This document shows positions 42,394-51,540 of a stretch of DNA of 64,000 nt, in pieces. The notes under the pieces are model-generated. The model was given only the letters and a program-made list of their open reading frames with translations. It was not told where the DNA came from and made no database searches. A program made the translations under genes and the position numbers. Every line of letters starts with the position of its first letter. The first letter of the stretch is position 1. This DNA is from Gemmataceae bacterium (GTDB lineage: Bacteria; Planctomycetota; Planctomycetia; Gemmatales; Gemmataceae), in NCBI GenBank assembly GCA_009691845.1, contig SIAJ01000010.1:41361-105360 (forward strand), given 5' to 3'.

Positions 42394-43569
42394 ATGGGTT
42401 TCAAGCAAACTTCCAAGCATCACTACGGCAAGGGTTCTTACCATCAAATCGGTTTGGTTCGCGGGCAGTTTGGCAACATGCCTTACGATCCGTGGGTCAA
42501 ATTTGTTGCGGATTCGGGCTTCGATGGCTGGGAGGAAGCCTCCTGGGAACTCGATCTGCGTCAGTGCGATACGGACGCGGGTGCCGCCGCCTACGCCAAG
42601 CAGAGAGTGGACCTCGCCAAGAAACATGGCCTGGAGATCTTCACCATCGCCACTCACTTGCAGGGCCAGTGCTTGGGGGATGAGCCTTCAGCCAAGTCGC
42701 TAAATTTTCAGGGGGGCAACACCGAAGCCCGTAAGCTCTACAAAGCCTGGCGTGATGCCGGGAACTCTCCCCCACGAACCGACCCCTACTTCGTTCCAGC
42801 AAATGTCGGCAAGTTGATCCACGAACAATCGCAGAAGGACCTGCTTGCCTGCGTTCGTCTGGCCGGGCACATGAGCAAACTGCAAGGCCGCAAGGTCGCC
42901 CTGCCCGGCTTCGTCGGCTCGCCTGCCGGTTGCTGGAGCCACTGGTTCCTCTTTCCGCCGCTACCGACCTCGATGGATGGCCACGCAATCCCGGATGTCC
43001 GCGATGTGAGTCTGGAATTGATCGTCGAGCGTTTCGGCCCGGTCTGGGACGAATGCAAGAAATACGGCGTAACATTCGATCTCGAGTGTCACCCCAGCGA
43101 ACGAGCCATGGGCGATATCGAAAGTGCCGGCGACTACATCAATTTCATGTGCAAGAAGGGCTACGAAGGCGTGGTCGGCTTTAACCTGGACGGTTCACAC
43201 CTGGAATGGCAAAACGTCTCGGTGGTCCAGTTCATCCGAGAGTTCCCGGAGTTCATTCACTGTGCCCACGTGAAGGGCGTCTGGGTGGCTCGCGAGCACA
43301 CCCGGGCCGGCCGGCTTGGCGGGCATCGTCCCATGGGCCATCGCGATAACGGCTGGAATTTCGTCACGGCAGGCACGGCCCGGGACGCGAACTCGCTTGA
43401 AGATATCTTCATCGAGTTGAACCGCGTCGGCTTCGATGGCGCCGTGAGCATTGAGTGGGAAGATAACGATCAGGAGCAGCACGCCGGTGCCGTCACGGCC
43501 CTGGCGAATTGCCGCAAAGCGGATGTACCCCCGAGCGGCATGAGGCACGACGAGATGCTCAAGGGATAA
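42394..43569 (+). CDS. Sugar phosphate isomerase/epimerase (xylose isomerase-like TIM barrel)
   Basis: A 391-residue protein of the AP-endonuclease-2/xylose-isomerase-like barrel. Metal-ligand-type strands include DLECHPSERAMGDIESA, FNLDGSHLEWQNVS, FIHCAHVKGVWVA and SIEWEDNDQEQ at the end. ATG 42394 begins MGFKQTSKHHYGKG. The substrate is unknown. It is followed by a hairpin and the spoVR gene. Confidence 0.88.
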   Translation: MGFKQTSKHHYGKGSYHQIGLVRGQFGNMPYDPWVKFVADSGFDGWEEASWELDLRQCDTDAGAAAYAKQRVDLAKKHGLEIFTIATHLQGQCLGDEPSAKSLNFQGGNTEARKLYKAWRDAGNSPPRTDPYFVPANVGKLIHEQSQKDLLACVRLAGHMSKLQGRKVALPGFVGSPAGCWSHWFLFPPLPTSMDGHAIPDVRDVSLELIVERFGPVWDECKKYGVTFDLECHPSERAMGDIESAGDYINFMCKKGYEGVVGFNLDGSHLEWQNVSVVQFIREFPEFIHCAHVKGVWVAREHTRAGRLGGHRPMGHRDNGWNFVTAGTARDANSLEDIFIELNRVGFDGAVSIEWEDNDQEQHAGAVTALANCRKADVPPSGMRHDEMLKG

Positions 43570-43580
43570 CGAACCCGCGA

Positions 43581-43638
43581 AGAAAGCCCACGGACCGCAG
43601 CCATTGGTAACGCACATCTTGGCGTCCGTGGGCTTTCT
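43581..43638. terminator. GCCCACGGAC-type hairpin after the TIM-barrel gene
   Basis: AGAAAGCCCACGGAC (43581-43595) is the exact reverse complement of GTCCGTGGGCTTTCT (43624-43638), with a 28-base loop. It shares its arms with the hairpins at 8973 and 61179. Confidence 0.75.
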
Positions 43639-43724
43639 CGTTCATCTTGCCCTTTCTTTACCGATGGTCCAGCCGGTAAAATGACTCCAGAGGCCGAGAA
43701 GTGTCCGGCCGCGAGGGTCGCGCC

Positions 43725-45272
43725 ATGTTCTTCAACACGAATCTCCCGCCGCACCTCCGCGTCCTGAAGGACGAGATCGAAGGCTACGCACGCGATTACG
43801 GCCTGGATTTCTACGAGACGATCTTCGAAGTCGTCGATGCCGATGACCTCAACGAGATCGCTGCGTATGGCGGATTCCCCACCCGTTATCCGCACTGGTC
43901 GTTTGGCATGGCCTACGAGGAACTCAAAAAGAGCTACGATTACGGGTTGTCCAAAATCTACGAGATGGTGATCAATAACGATCCTTGCTACGCGTACCTG
44001 ATGCGTTGCAACCACACTGTGGATCAAAAGCTGGTGATGGCCCACGTGTACGGCCACTGCGACTTCTTCAAGAACAACGCCTACTTCGCACATACCACGC
44101 GCAAGATGATGGACGAGATCGCCAATCATGGTGCTCGAATCCGACGCTACGCGGAACGCTTTGGCGAGGACGATGTCGAGGCGTTCATGGATCGCTGCCA
44201 GTCGATCGACGATTTGATCGACATCCACTCCGTCGCGATTCGCCGTCGGCCGGAAGGGTCACGTTTCGATTTCAATGAACAGAGCCAGGAAGAAGTGGAG
44301 CCGAACCGCTTCAAGAGCAAGGACTACATGGAGGATTACATTAATCCTCCGGAAGTGCTGAGGGCTCAAGAGGCGGAGGCTCGCAAACAGAAGTCCAAGC
44401 CTCCCGAGATGAATTTCCCCGAACGGCCTGAGAAGGACGTTCTCCTCTTCCTGATCGAGCATGCCCCGCTGCATAGCTGGCAGCGGGACGTGCTATCCAT
44501 CGTCCGGGACGAGGCTTATTACTTCTATCCGCAGGCGCAGACGAAGATCATGAACGAGGGCTGGGCGAGCTTTTGGCACAGCACCATCATGACGACCAAG
44601 GCATTGGCCCCGTCCGAGTTGATCGACTATGCCGACCATCATTCCGGAACGATGGCAACAAGCGGCGGGCGGCTCAACCCGTACAAGCTCGGCATCGAAC
44701 TGCTTCGCGACGTGGAAGAACGCTGGAATACCGGAAGATTTGGCCCCGAGTACGACGACTGTGACGATCTGAACGCGAAGAGTAAGTGGGACAAGCAGCT
44801 GGGTTTGGGACGCCAAAAGATCTTCGAAGTCCGCAAGGTCCATAACGACATTACGTTTATTGATACTTACCTGACGCCCGAGTTTTGTGCCCGGCACAAA
44901 ATGTTCAGCTTCAATTATGCCGATCAAACTCAGAACTACGTGATCGAATCGCGAGAGTTCCAGAAGATCAAGCAGCGATTGTTATTCAGCTTGACCAACT
45001 TTGGCAAACCGTGGATTTATGTGCTGAACGGCAACTTCCGGAACCGTGGCGAGCTACTATTGAAGCACGAGTTCAACGGAATTGATTTGAAACTGAACCA
45101 TGCCCGCGATGTGCTCGTCCATATCCACAAGCTGTGGGCCCGCCCGGTTCACTTGGAGACGGTGATCGACGGTAAAGGCACTTTGATTTCCTTTGACGGT
45201 TCGGAACACATGCAAAAAACAATCGGAGACCCCGATGACTCTAAGAGAAACACTCCTGCCAAGACTCGCTGA
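43725..45272 (+). CDS. SpoVR family protein
   Basis: A 515-residue protein of the SpoVR/YcgB family, involved in spore cortex formation in Bacillus but of unclear role elsewhere. It contains the signatures GGFPTRYPHWSFGMAYEELK, YAYLMRCNHTVDQKLVMAHV, GHCDFFKNN and INEGWASFWHS-like (KIMNEGWASFWHSTIMT). ATG 43725 (MFFNTNLPPHL) is used. Its end overlaps the next gene by 38 bases. Confidence 0.92.
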   Translation: MFFNTNLPPHLRVLKDEIEGYARDYGLDFYETIFEVVDADDLNEIAAYGGFPTRYPHWSFGMAYEELKKSYDYGLSKIYEMVINNDPCYAYLMRCNHTVDQKLVMAHVYGHCDFFKNNAYFAHTTRKMMDEIANHGARIRRYAERFGEDDVEAFMDRCQSIDDLIDIHSVAIRRRPEGSRFDFNEQSQEEVEPNRFKSKDYMEDYINPPEVLRAQEAEARKQKSKPPEMNFPERPEKDVLLFLIEHAPLHSWQRDVLSIVRDEAYYFYPQAQTKIMNEGWASFWHSTIMTTKALAPSELIDYADHHSGTMATSGGRLNPYKLGIELLRDVEERWNTGRFGPEYDDCDDLNAKSKWDKQLGLGRQKIFEVRKVHNDITFIDTYLTPEFCARHKMFSFNYADQTQNYVIESREFQKIKQRLLFSLTNFGKPWIYVLNGNFRNRGELLLKHEFNGIDLKLNHARDVLVHIHKLWARPVHLETVIDGKGTLISFDGSEHMQKTIGDPDDSKRNTPAKTR

Positions 45273-45720
45273 ATGGGCATCGGCCGGGGAGGACCGGCCC
45301 AGCGAGCGCTTCCCACTACCCGAGCACGGCTGGACCGCGTGCCTCACGGCCGAGCGTGTGGATTCAGTAGGTTGCCGAATTCTTGAATTGCAACTCACGC
45401 GTGATAATCCTGTTGCCGAGGACGCGGACGCCCTGACATCCCAGGCCAAAGCCGCCGCAAGCCGAGTGACCGGCCTGATGGAACCACTTCGCCTGGTCGA
45501 AGTAGATCGCGTTCACCAGGTGGCCATGCTGCGGAGCGAAGGCCCGCCCAGCAACGGCGATTTCGTGCAGTATTACGAGGTGCGATTCCATGGCCGCAAC
45601 CTGATCCGTGTGGAACGAATCAAGGCGAGCAAGAATCACCCTGCTAGCCGTGGGGCGATTGCTTTCGCGTTAACGCATGAGGTGATTGCGAAGCTGGTGG
45701 AGGATTTGGTGCGGGAGTGA
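45235..45720 (+). CDS. SpoVR-linked small protein of unknown function
   Basis: A 161-residue soluble protein (MTLRETLLPRLAEWASAGED, later CRILELQLTRDNPVAEDADA, and MLRSEGPPSNGDFVQYYEVR). I do not recognise the family. It starts inside spoVR in another frame, so translation is probably coupled, and it is presumably a functional partner. GGAGACCCC lies 2-10 bases before the ATG. Confidence 0.72.
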   Translation: MTLRETLLPRLAEWASAGEDRPSERFPLPEHGWTACLTAERVDSVGCRILELQLTRDNPVAEDADALTSQAKAAASRVTGLMEPLRLVEVDRVHQVAMLRSEGPPSNGDFVQYYEVRFHGRNLIRVERIKASKNHPASRGAIAFALTHEVIAKLVEDLVRE

Positions 45721-46233
45721 GCCTACGATGAGCGTGCCGGGCATCACATGGTTCTGGCACGTTTCCTCGTTCATGCCGGCTTTTGAGTCACGGCCGCGTG
45801 AAGCCGAACATTAGCTCAAGCCTAGCACTCCGCTTTCATCCACAGCTTTTCCGTGTTCATCGGCTGGTCGCAGGTCCAGCCGTCAGCAAGTTCATTGCCG
45901 CGACTGTTTCCATCCATGTCACACCGGCCATTTTCATCGAACTCATGGCTGCACCGCGGCTTCTCGTTACAAAAGCGTAGAAAAATCGCTTGCTTCGAGG
46001 TATTAATCGGGGATAATTGATTAATAGACTCTGTGCAAGGTATCGAAGTCCCATGGAGTTCGGATAATGGCTCTGTCCGATGTGATTCGAAAGTATCCAC
46101 TCCCATCGGCGACTGCAATCACGCCAAGTAAGACTGGCCGCGCAGAACCAGTACTCATTGTAATTCGCGGATATCTCCGGCGGTCGCAAACGTCGGGGTT
46201 GCTCCTGACGTATCACTAGGGGAGATGAACTCC
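45721..46233. other. Gap of 513 bases without a recognised gene
   Basis: This lies between the SpoVR pair and the thioredoxin-NHL gene. One cysteine-rich open frame on the minus strand (about 45822-46118) gave no convincing protein. It is notably AT-rich at 45960-46040 (TTAATCGGGGATAATTGATTAAT), where a promoter may lie. No tRNA is recognised. Confidence 0.4.
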
Positions 46234-47958
46234 ATGCCAGCACCTACCTCATTCCCTCTCCACACCCCGGCCTACCAATCCCATGGCCGTTACTGGACCA
46301 TGCGTGAGTGGGGTCCTCTCACTTTGATAGTCAGCCTTGTGATTGCTCTCGCGTTACCGGTCTGCAATCCGGTGTTCAGCGTGCAAGCACAAGAGCCAAA
46401 AAAGGGCACGCAACTCAAGCTTGGAGCACCGCCGCCGGAACTTGATGGTGGCGTCGCCTGGCTCAATACCGGTAGACCACTCAAGCTGATAGAACTGCGC
46501 GGCAAGGTCGTCCTCCTGGACTTCTGGACGCTATGCTGCGTCAACTGCATGCACATCATGCCCGAGCTTGCGCGGTTGGAGGAAAAATACAAGAACCAAC
46601 TCGTCGTCATCGGCATCCACTCGGCCAAGTTCGAAAATGAGAAAAACTCTGACAGTATTCGTAAGGCCATCCTGCGCTACGAACTCAAGCATCCTGTGGT
46701 CAATGACGCCGACTTGAAGATCTGGAACACCTACGGGGCGGCCTGGTGGCCGACCATTCTTGTGATCGATCCCGATGGTAACCTTGTCGGCGTGCGAGCG
46801 AGTGAGACAAACTTTGACCCGAAGGAGATTGACCGGACGATCGCTCGGTTGGTCCAGACGCACCGTAAAAACAAGACCCTCAACGAAACCCCTCTGCGTT
46901 TCGACACGTCGAAGTTCCGCGACCGGGAGGACACCCCCTTGTACTTCCCCGGCAAAGTCGTGGCCGATTCGAAGGCTCAACGCCTTCTGATCGCTGACAG
47001 CACCCATCACCGCATCGTCGTTACCGACCTGAACGGCAAGGCTCTTGCCATCGCGGGGACGGGCCAGCCTGGCAACAAGGACGGCCCGTTCGATAAGGCC
47101 CAATTCGACGACCCGCAGGGAATGGCCGTCACGGGCGACGTTATTTATGTTGCAGACCGGAAGAATAACACGATTCGCCGTTTGGACCTGAAGGCGCGCA
47201 CGGTTACAACTATCGCAGGTACGGGCCGCCAGGCACCAATCCTCAAGAGCATTGGCGGGCCGGCACTTGAACGTCCGTTGAACAGTCCCTGGGATCTCTG
47301 GCTAGATGGCGATCGTCTGTTCATTGCTATGGCCGGTAGCCACCAAATCTGGGAGTTGAACCTGCGAAAAAAAACCGTCATGCCGATTGCAGGCACCGGG
47401 CAGGAAAACCTCTTGGATGGCCCTGCCGCCACCGCCGTTTTCGCTCAGCCGAGCGGTCTGAGTAGCGACGGCAAGTACTTGTACGTCGCCGACTGTGAAG
47501 TGAGCGCAATCCGCCGTCTGCCTCTCGATGGCAAAGGGCAGGTAGAAACACTTGTCGGTCGGGGGCTATTCGAATTCGGCGACCGCGACGGGCCCGGGCA
47601 AGTGGCCGATCCCACCGAGCGGAAGACTCGCGAGGCCAAGATGCAACACGCCGTAGGCATCGCCTACGACGACGGCATGGTCTTTGTGGCGGACACGTAC
47701 AACAGCAAGATTAAGACCATCGAATTGAGGACCGGCGAAGTGAAGACCTTCCTGGGCGGGCCAGCGGAAAAGGGACAGGAACCGCTGTTCAATGAACCAA
47801 CTGGTCTGAGCATCATCGGAAATACGCTCTACGTAGCCGACACGAACGCCCACCGAATTCGCGTAGTCGATCTCAGGACAAAGCAAGTCAAGACCCTGGA
47901 GTTAAAGGATGTGCCGCCCGTCGAGCCACCCAAGGGGGAGCCGAAAGGGAAGCCGTAG
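46234..47958 (+). CDS. Thioredoxin-fold plus NHL-repeat protein
   Basis: A 574-residue protein with an N-terminal hydrophobic segment near residues 30-52 (export or membrane anchor), a TlpA-like thioredoxin domain (about 75-230) with the redox motif CVNC (102-105) in WTLCCVNCMHIM, and a C-terminal NHL beta-propeller (about 250-565) with repeats such as RIVVTDLNGKALAIAGTGQP and VIYVADRKNNTIRRLDL. The ATG at 46234 has AGGGGAG at a good distance; the one three codons before has it too close. This domain order is found in bacterial NHLRC2-like proteins. Confidence 0.87.
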   Translation: MPAPTSFPLHTPAYQSHGRYWTMREWGPLTLIVSLVIALALPVCNPVFSVQAQEPKKGTQLKLGAPPPELDGGVAWLNTGRPLKLIELRGKVVLLDFWTLCCVNCMHIMPELARLEEKYKNQLVVIGIHSAKFENEKNSDSIRKAILRYELKHPVVNDADLKIWNTYGAAWWPTILVIDPDGNLVGVRASETNFDPKEIDRTIARLVQTHRKNKTLNETPLRFDTSKFRDREDTPLYFPGKVVADSKAQRLLIADSTHHRIVVTDLNGKALAIAGTGQPGNKDGPFDKAQFDDPQGMAVTGDVIYVADRKNNTIRRLDLKARTVTTIAGTGRQAPILKSIGGPALERPLNSPWDLWLDGDRLFIAMAGSHQIWELNLRKKTVMPIAGTGQENLLDGPAATAVFAQPSGLSSDGKYLYVADCEVSAIRRLPLDGKGQVETLVGRGLFEFGDRDGPGQVADPTERKTREAKMQHAVGIAYDDGMVFVADTYNSKIKTIELRTGEVKTFLGGPAEKGQEPLFNEPTGLSIIGNTLYVADTNAHRIRVVDLRTKQVKTLELKDVPPVEPPKGEPKGKP

Positions 47959-48015
47959 TGCATCCGCTACACATTTGGCGCGTCCTACAAGACCGATCGG
48001 CTATATCCAAGTGAC

Positions 48016-48063
48016 CCGCTGGTTCGATCCGCTTTGGGTAATTGAAGTAGATCGAACCAGCGG
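48016..48063. terminator. Fourteen-base inverted repeat after the thioredoxin-NHL gene
   Basis: CCGCTGGTTCGATC (48016-48029) and GATCGAACCAGCGG (48050-48063) are exact reverse complements with a 20-base loop. It lies 58 bases after the stop and 126 bases before the GTG start of the next gene. Confidence 0.65.
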
Positions 48064-48189
48064 TTTGCGATGCTACAAAGCGAAGCCCCCAGCAGTTTAG
48101 TTACGCTGCCCGATATTTCTCGACCGGCCTTGACCAGTCATCCCATTTTACTCTACAAGGGCGGTTTGTTTCTCGGTCCCGGAGTTTTC

Positions 48190-49845
48190 GTGGCTTTCGA
48201 ATCCAGCGTATCGGAGGGTCGCTCTGTTTGGCATCGCAAACTGGCGGTCGCGGTGATTCTCGTCGTTACCCTCTTCCGAATCCTCTACCTTTTCTTCCTC
48301 TGTCCCTACGACCTAGCGCCGGACGAAGCCCACTACTGGGATTGGTCCCGGCACCTCGATTGGAGCTACTACAGCAAGGGGCCGCTGATTGCCTGGATCA
48401 TTCGGGCGGGATGTGAGGTGTTCGGCGGCACCGCACTCTCGATACATGGGACGATGATGCCGGCTGTTCGATTGCCTGCCGTCTTGTTCGGCTCGGGGCT
48501 GCTGACCGCACTCTACGTTCTGACCTACCAATCCTTCCGGAACGATCGCTTGGGGCTCGCGGTTGTCCTGGTTGCTCTCACGCTTCCACCAATCAGCGTG
48601 AGTTCGATCATCATGACGATCGATTCGCCCTACTTGTGCCTGTGGGCCTGGGCCGTGGTGGTGGGACGCTGGGCAATCGTTGACGGCAAACAATGGGCCT
48701 GGCCGGTGGTGGGGTTCATCGTCGCACTCGGCATTCTTGCCAAGTACACGATGGGCCTGTGGCTATTCTCGGCCGGCCTATTCCTGCTGTTCACGCCCGA
48801 ATATCGCCGATTACTTTTTCGGCCCGGCTTCTGGGTGATGGTCGCCATGGCAGGGTTAAGCGCTTTGCCCGTGCTGTACTGGAACAGCGAACACGATTGG
48901 GTCACGTTTCGCCACGTGGCCGTGCAAGCAGGCATTGTCGAATCGAAAAAGAACACGGGCTTCCGTCCTTTCGGGCCCTTGCAATTCGCGGCCGGGCAGG
49001 CTGGAGTGCTCCTGGGCTTCTGGTTCATCTGCCTGATCGCTGCTGTCATTCGCTATCGCCCCTGGGGACAGACACCGACCTCGGCTCGCTTCCTGTGGTG
49101 GATGTGCGTTCCGACATTTGCCGTGTTCGGTGCGTCGAGCTTCAAGGCAACGGGCCAAATCAATTGGCCTGCGGCCGGATACGTCTCGGGTGCGGTTCTC
49201 GTTGGAGCATTGATTCTTGAGATCCTGCGATCGCCCAATCCCTTCACGCGACGATTGGTGCGTTGGGGGATGGGCTTCACGATCGCAATTGGTGCCTTGG
49301 CCACGCTCCTTGCTCACGATACGCGAATCCCCATGTTGATCGTTGGGCCGTATGTCGCCCAGGAAACGCTTGCGAAACCGACGCCTATTCGCACTCTTGA
49401 CCCGGCCTCGCGTCTCAAGGGGTGGAAGTACATGGGCGCCGAATTGAATTCGATTCGAGCAGAGATCCAAAAAGCCGAAGGTCAAGATCCCGTGCTGGTC
49501 GGCTTCCGCTGGGATGAGCCTGGGTTGCTTGGGTTCTACGCCGAGGGTCATCCACAAGCGTACACGATTGGCCTGTTTCTTGGGATCGACCGTCACAGTC
49601 AGTACGAGTTCTGGCATCCGAACCCGATCGACGACGCGCAAGCGTTCCGAGGGAGAACGTTCCTGTTTGCGGGCCTGGGCGACCCACGGATCGGAGTTGC
49701 CCATGCATTTGCATCGATCGATGAGCCCAGGATCGTGGTTTATCGCGAGAATGGCCACGCGGTCGGTCGATGGAGTGTATATACTTGTCGTGGCTTCAAG
49801 GGGTTCGACCCCAAAAAACGGCCCGGCGGCCCGGCCGAGCACTGA
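48190..49845 (+). CDS. GT39/ArnT-type membrane glycosyltransferase
   Basis: A 551-residue integral membrane glycosyltransferase of the polyprenyl-phosphate-sugar-dependent PMT/ArnT group. The acidic loop APDEAHYWDWSRHLDWSYYS after the first hydrophobic segment carries the Asp-Glu pair of the family. Ten or more hydrophobic segments follow; a periplasmic-like C-terminal domain begins near residue 400. GGAG at 48181-48184 precedes GTG 48190 by five bases, so this GTG is preferred over ATG 48070. Target sugar and acceptor unknown. Confidence 0.85.
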   Translation: MAFESSVSEGRSVWHRKLAVAVILVVTLFRILYLFFLCPYDLAPDEAHYWDWSRHLDWSYYSKGPLIAWIIRAGCEVFGGTALSIHGTMMPAVRLPAVLFGSGLLTALYVLTYQSFRNDRLGLAVVLVALTLPPISVSSIIMTIDSPYLCLWAWAVVVGRWAIVDGKQWAWPVVGFIVALGILAKYTMGLWLFSAGLFLLFTPEYRRLLFRPGFWVMVAMAGLSALPVLYWNSEHDWVTFRHVAVQAGIVESKKNTGFRPFGPLQFAAGQAGVLLGFWFICLIAAVIRYRPWGQTPTSARFLWWMCVPTFAVFGASSFKATGQINWPAAGYVSGAVLVGALILEILRSPNPFTRRLVRWGMGFTIAIGALATLLAHDTRIPMLIVGPYVAQETLAKPTPIRTLDPASRLKGWKYMGAELNSIRAEIQKAEGQDPVLVGFRWDEPGLLGFYAEGHPQAYTIGLFLGIDRHSQYEFWHPNPIDDAQAFRGRTFLFAGLGDPRIGVAHAFASIDEPRIVVYRENGHAVGRWSVYTCRGFKGFDPKKRPGGPAEH

Positions 49846-49875
49846 CGAGTCGGAACAATTTACAAAGGAACTTCG

Positions 49876-50079
49876 GTGAACGGATTCATCCTGGATTGCC
49901 CAGTATGCGGGAGCCAATGGCCCGTCGGTCCCAATGTTGGTGACCTGGAACGTCGAACACTTGAGAGCGGGCCTTGCCCCCAATGTGGTTCGAATGCCTT
50001 GCACTGCACTGCAGTCGTAACGCCGAATCGCAGACGAAGTTGTGAGACCACTCGAAAAAAGGTGACGACTTCGAGGTAA
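49876..50079 (+). CDS. Small zinc-ribbon protein
   Basis: A 67-residue protein from GTG 49876, with two cysteine pairs (LDCPVCGSQW and CPQCGSNA) and a basic C-terminus. AAAGGAAC lies 6 bases upstream. It lies 30 bases after the glycosyltransferase gene and is convergent with the DUF1501 gene. Function unknown; coding status is supported by the paired CxxC motifs. Confidence 0.55.
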   Translation: MNGFILDCPVCGSQWPVGPNVGDLERRTLESGPCPQCGSNALHCTAVVTPNRRRSCETTRKKVTTSR

Positions 50080-50118
50080 GCTCTTATTGCTCAGGTTTTC
50101 AACTCGACCGGCCAACAC

Positions 50119-51537
50119 TCACAGCAAAATGTCCTTGATCACATGCCCATGCACGTCCGTCAATCGGCGTGCGATGCCGTTGTGGTAGTAGGTCAGTTTT
50201 TCGTGATCGAGGCCGAGCAGGTGCAGAATGGTCGCGTGGAAGTCGTAGATCGTTGAGACCTTATCGATCGACTTGTGGCCAAATTCGTCCGTGGCCCCAT
50301 AGCTGAAGCCGGGTTTGACTCCTGCGCCCATGAACCAGACGGTGAAGCCTTTCGGATTGTGATCGCGGCCCTGGGCACCTTTCTGGAATGTCGGCATACG
50401 GCCGAAATCCGTGGACCAGACGACCAGCGTATCGCTGAGAAGCCCCCTACTCTTCAGGTCCTTCAACAGTGCAGCGAGTGGGCCGTCCAGAATCGGGCCG
50501 TGTTTGTCGTAGTCCGTTTTCAGTTGCTTGTGGCCGTCCCAGTTGCCGACGCCTTCGCCCATTGCGTAGGCCCCGTTGAAGAGTTGCACATAGCGGACAT
50601 TCTTTTCCAGCAGTCGCCTGGCCAACAGACAATTCTTCGCGAAGCCAGCTTGGTTTGGGTTCTTGTGCTGAGTTCCGTAGGCCGTATGGGTCGCTTTGGT
50701 TTCCTTCGAAAGATCGGCCACTTCCGCGGCCTTCAACTGCATCTTGGCGGCCAATTCGTACGACGCGATTCGGGCTGCGAGACCTTCATCCGCGGGATTG
50801 TGCTTGAGATGCTCTTCGTTGAGCAGCTTGAGAAAGTCGCGTGAGGCCAGTTCGGATTTTGCATCGACTGTTCGTGCCGGCCTGAGGTTCGCGATCGGCT
50901 TATCGGCGTTGAATGCCGTCCCCTGATAGGCGGCAGGCAAGAATCCGCTTCCCCAGTTCAGTGGGCCAATCTGGGGAATTCCACGTGGATCGGGGATGGC
51001 CACGTAGGCGGGCAGGTCCTGATTTTCGGAGCCCAACGCGTAACTCACCCAGGCCCCGGCCGAGGGGAAACCTTCGAGCGTGAAGCCCGTGTTCATCTGC
51101 GATTCGGCAGGCCCGTGTGAACTGGCTTTCGCCGTCATCGAGTGAACAAAGCACATCTCATCGACGAGTTCCGCGAGTTGGGGAACCAGATTAGAGATGT
51201 ATTTCCCTGTTTTACCGTGCGGTTTGAACTCGTATGGCGAACGAGTCAGGTTGCCGTTCTCGCCTTGAAACGTCACCAGCTTGTCGATGCCCGGCAGCGG
51301 ACTGCCGTGCCGCCGGATCAACTCGGGCTTATAGTCCCAGGTGTCCAGGTGACTGCACGCCCCCGAGCAAAAAATGTGCAAGACTCGTTTGGCCTGGGGC
51401 GTGAAGTGGGGCATCGTCGATCGAACCTCGGCAGCGCACAGACTTGCCAGGGCGATGCCGCTAAGCCCCGTTGCCGTGTGCGACAGGAAATCCCGGCGAT
51501 TCAACAGCGACCGGCCCACATGAGACAGAGGCAACAT
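50119..51537 (-). CDS. DUF1501 Tat-exported protein
   Basis: A 472-residue protein of the DUF1501 family, a sulfatase/alkaline-phosphatase-related fold of unknown function expanded in Planctomycetes. A twin-arginine signal (SLLNRRDFLSHTATGLSGIA) leads the protein. Family segments include HIFCSGACSHLDTWDYKP, TGKYISNLVPQLAELVDEM and DTLVVWSTDFGRMPTF near residue 370. It lies three bases after the DUF1549/DUF1553 gene and is its usual operonic partner. Confidence 0.93.
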   Translation of the reverse strand: MLPLSHVGRSLLNRRDFLSHTATGLSGIALASLCAAEVRSTMPHFTPQAKRVLHIFCSGACSHLDTWDYKPELIRRHGSPLPGIDKLVTFQGENGNLTRSPYEFKPHGKTGKYISNLVPQLAELVDEMCFVHSMTAKASSHGPAESQMNTGFTLEGFPSAGAWVSYALGSENQDLPAYVAIPDPRGIPQIGPLNWGSGFLPAAYQGTAFNADKPIANLRPARTVDAKSELASRDFLKLLNEEHLKHNPADEGLAARIASYELAAKMQLKAAEVADLSKETKATHTAYGTQHKNPNQAGFAKNCLLARRLLEKNVRYVQLFNGAYAMGEGVGNWDGHKQLKTDYDKHGPILDGPLAALLKDLKSRGLLSDTLVVWSTDFGRMPTFQKGAQGRDHNPKGFTVWFMGAGVKPGFSYGATDEFGHKSIDKVSTIYDFHATILHLLGLDHEKLTYYHNGIARRLTDVHGHVIKDILL

Positions 51538-51540
51538 CCG

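Noticed and set aside
45822..46118. A cysteine-rich 98-codon minus-strand frame in the gap before the thioredoxin-NHL gene
   Set aside because: Its codon use and lack of a ribosome binding site are not convincing; the region is AT-rich and promoter-like.
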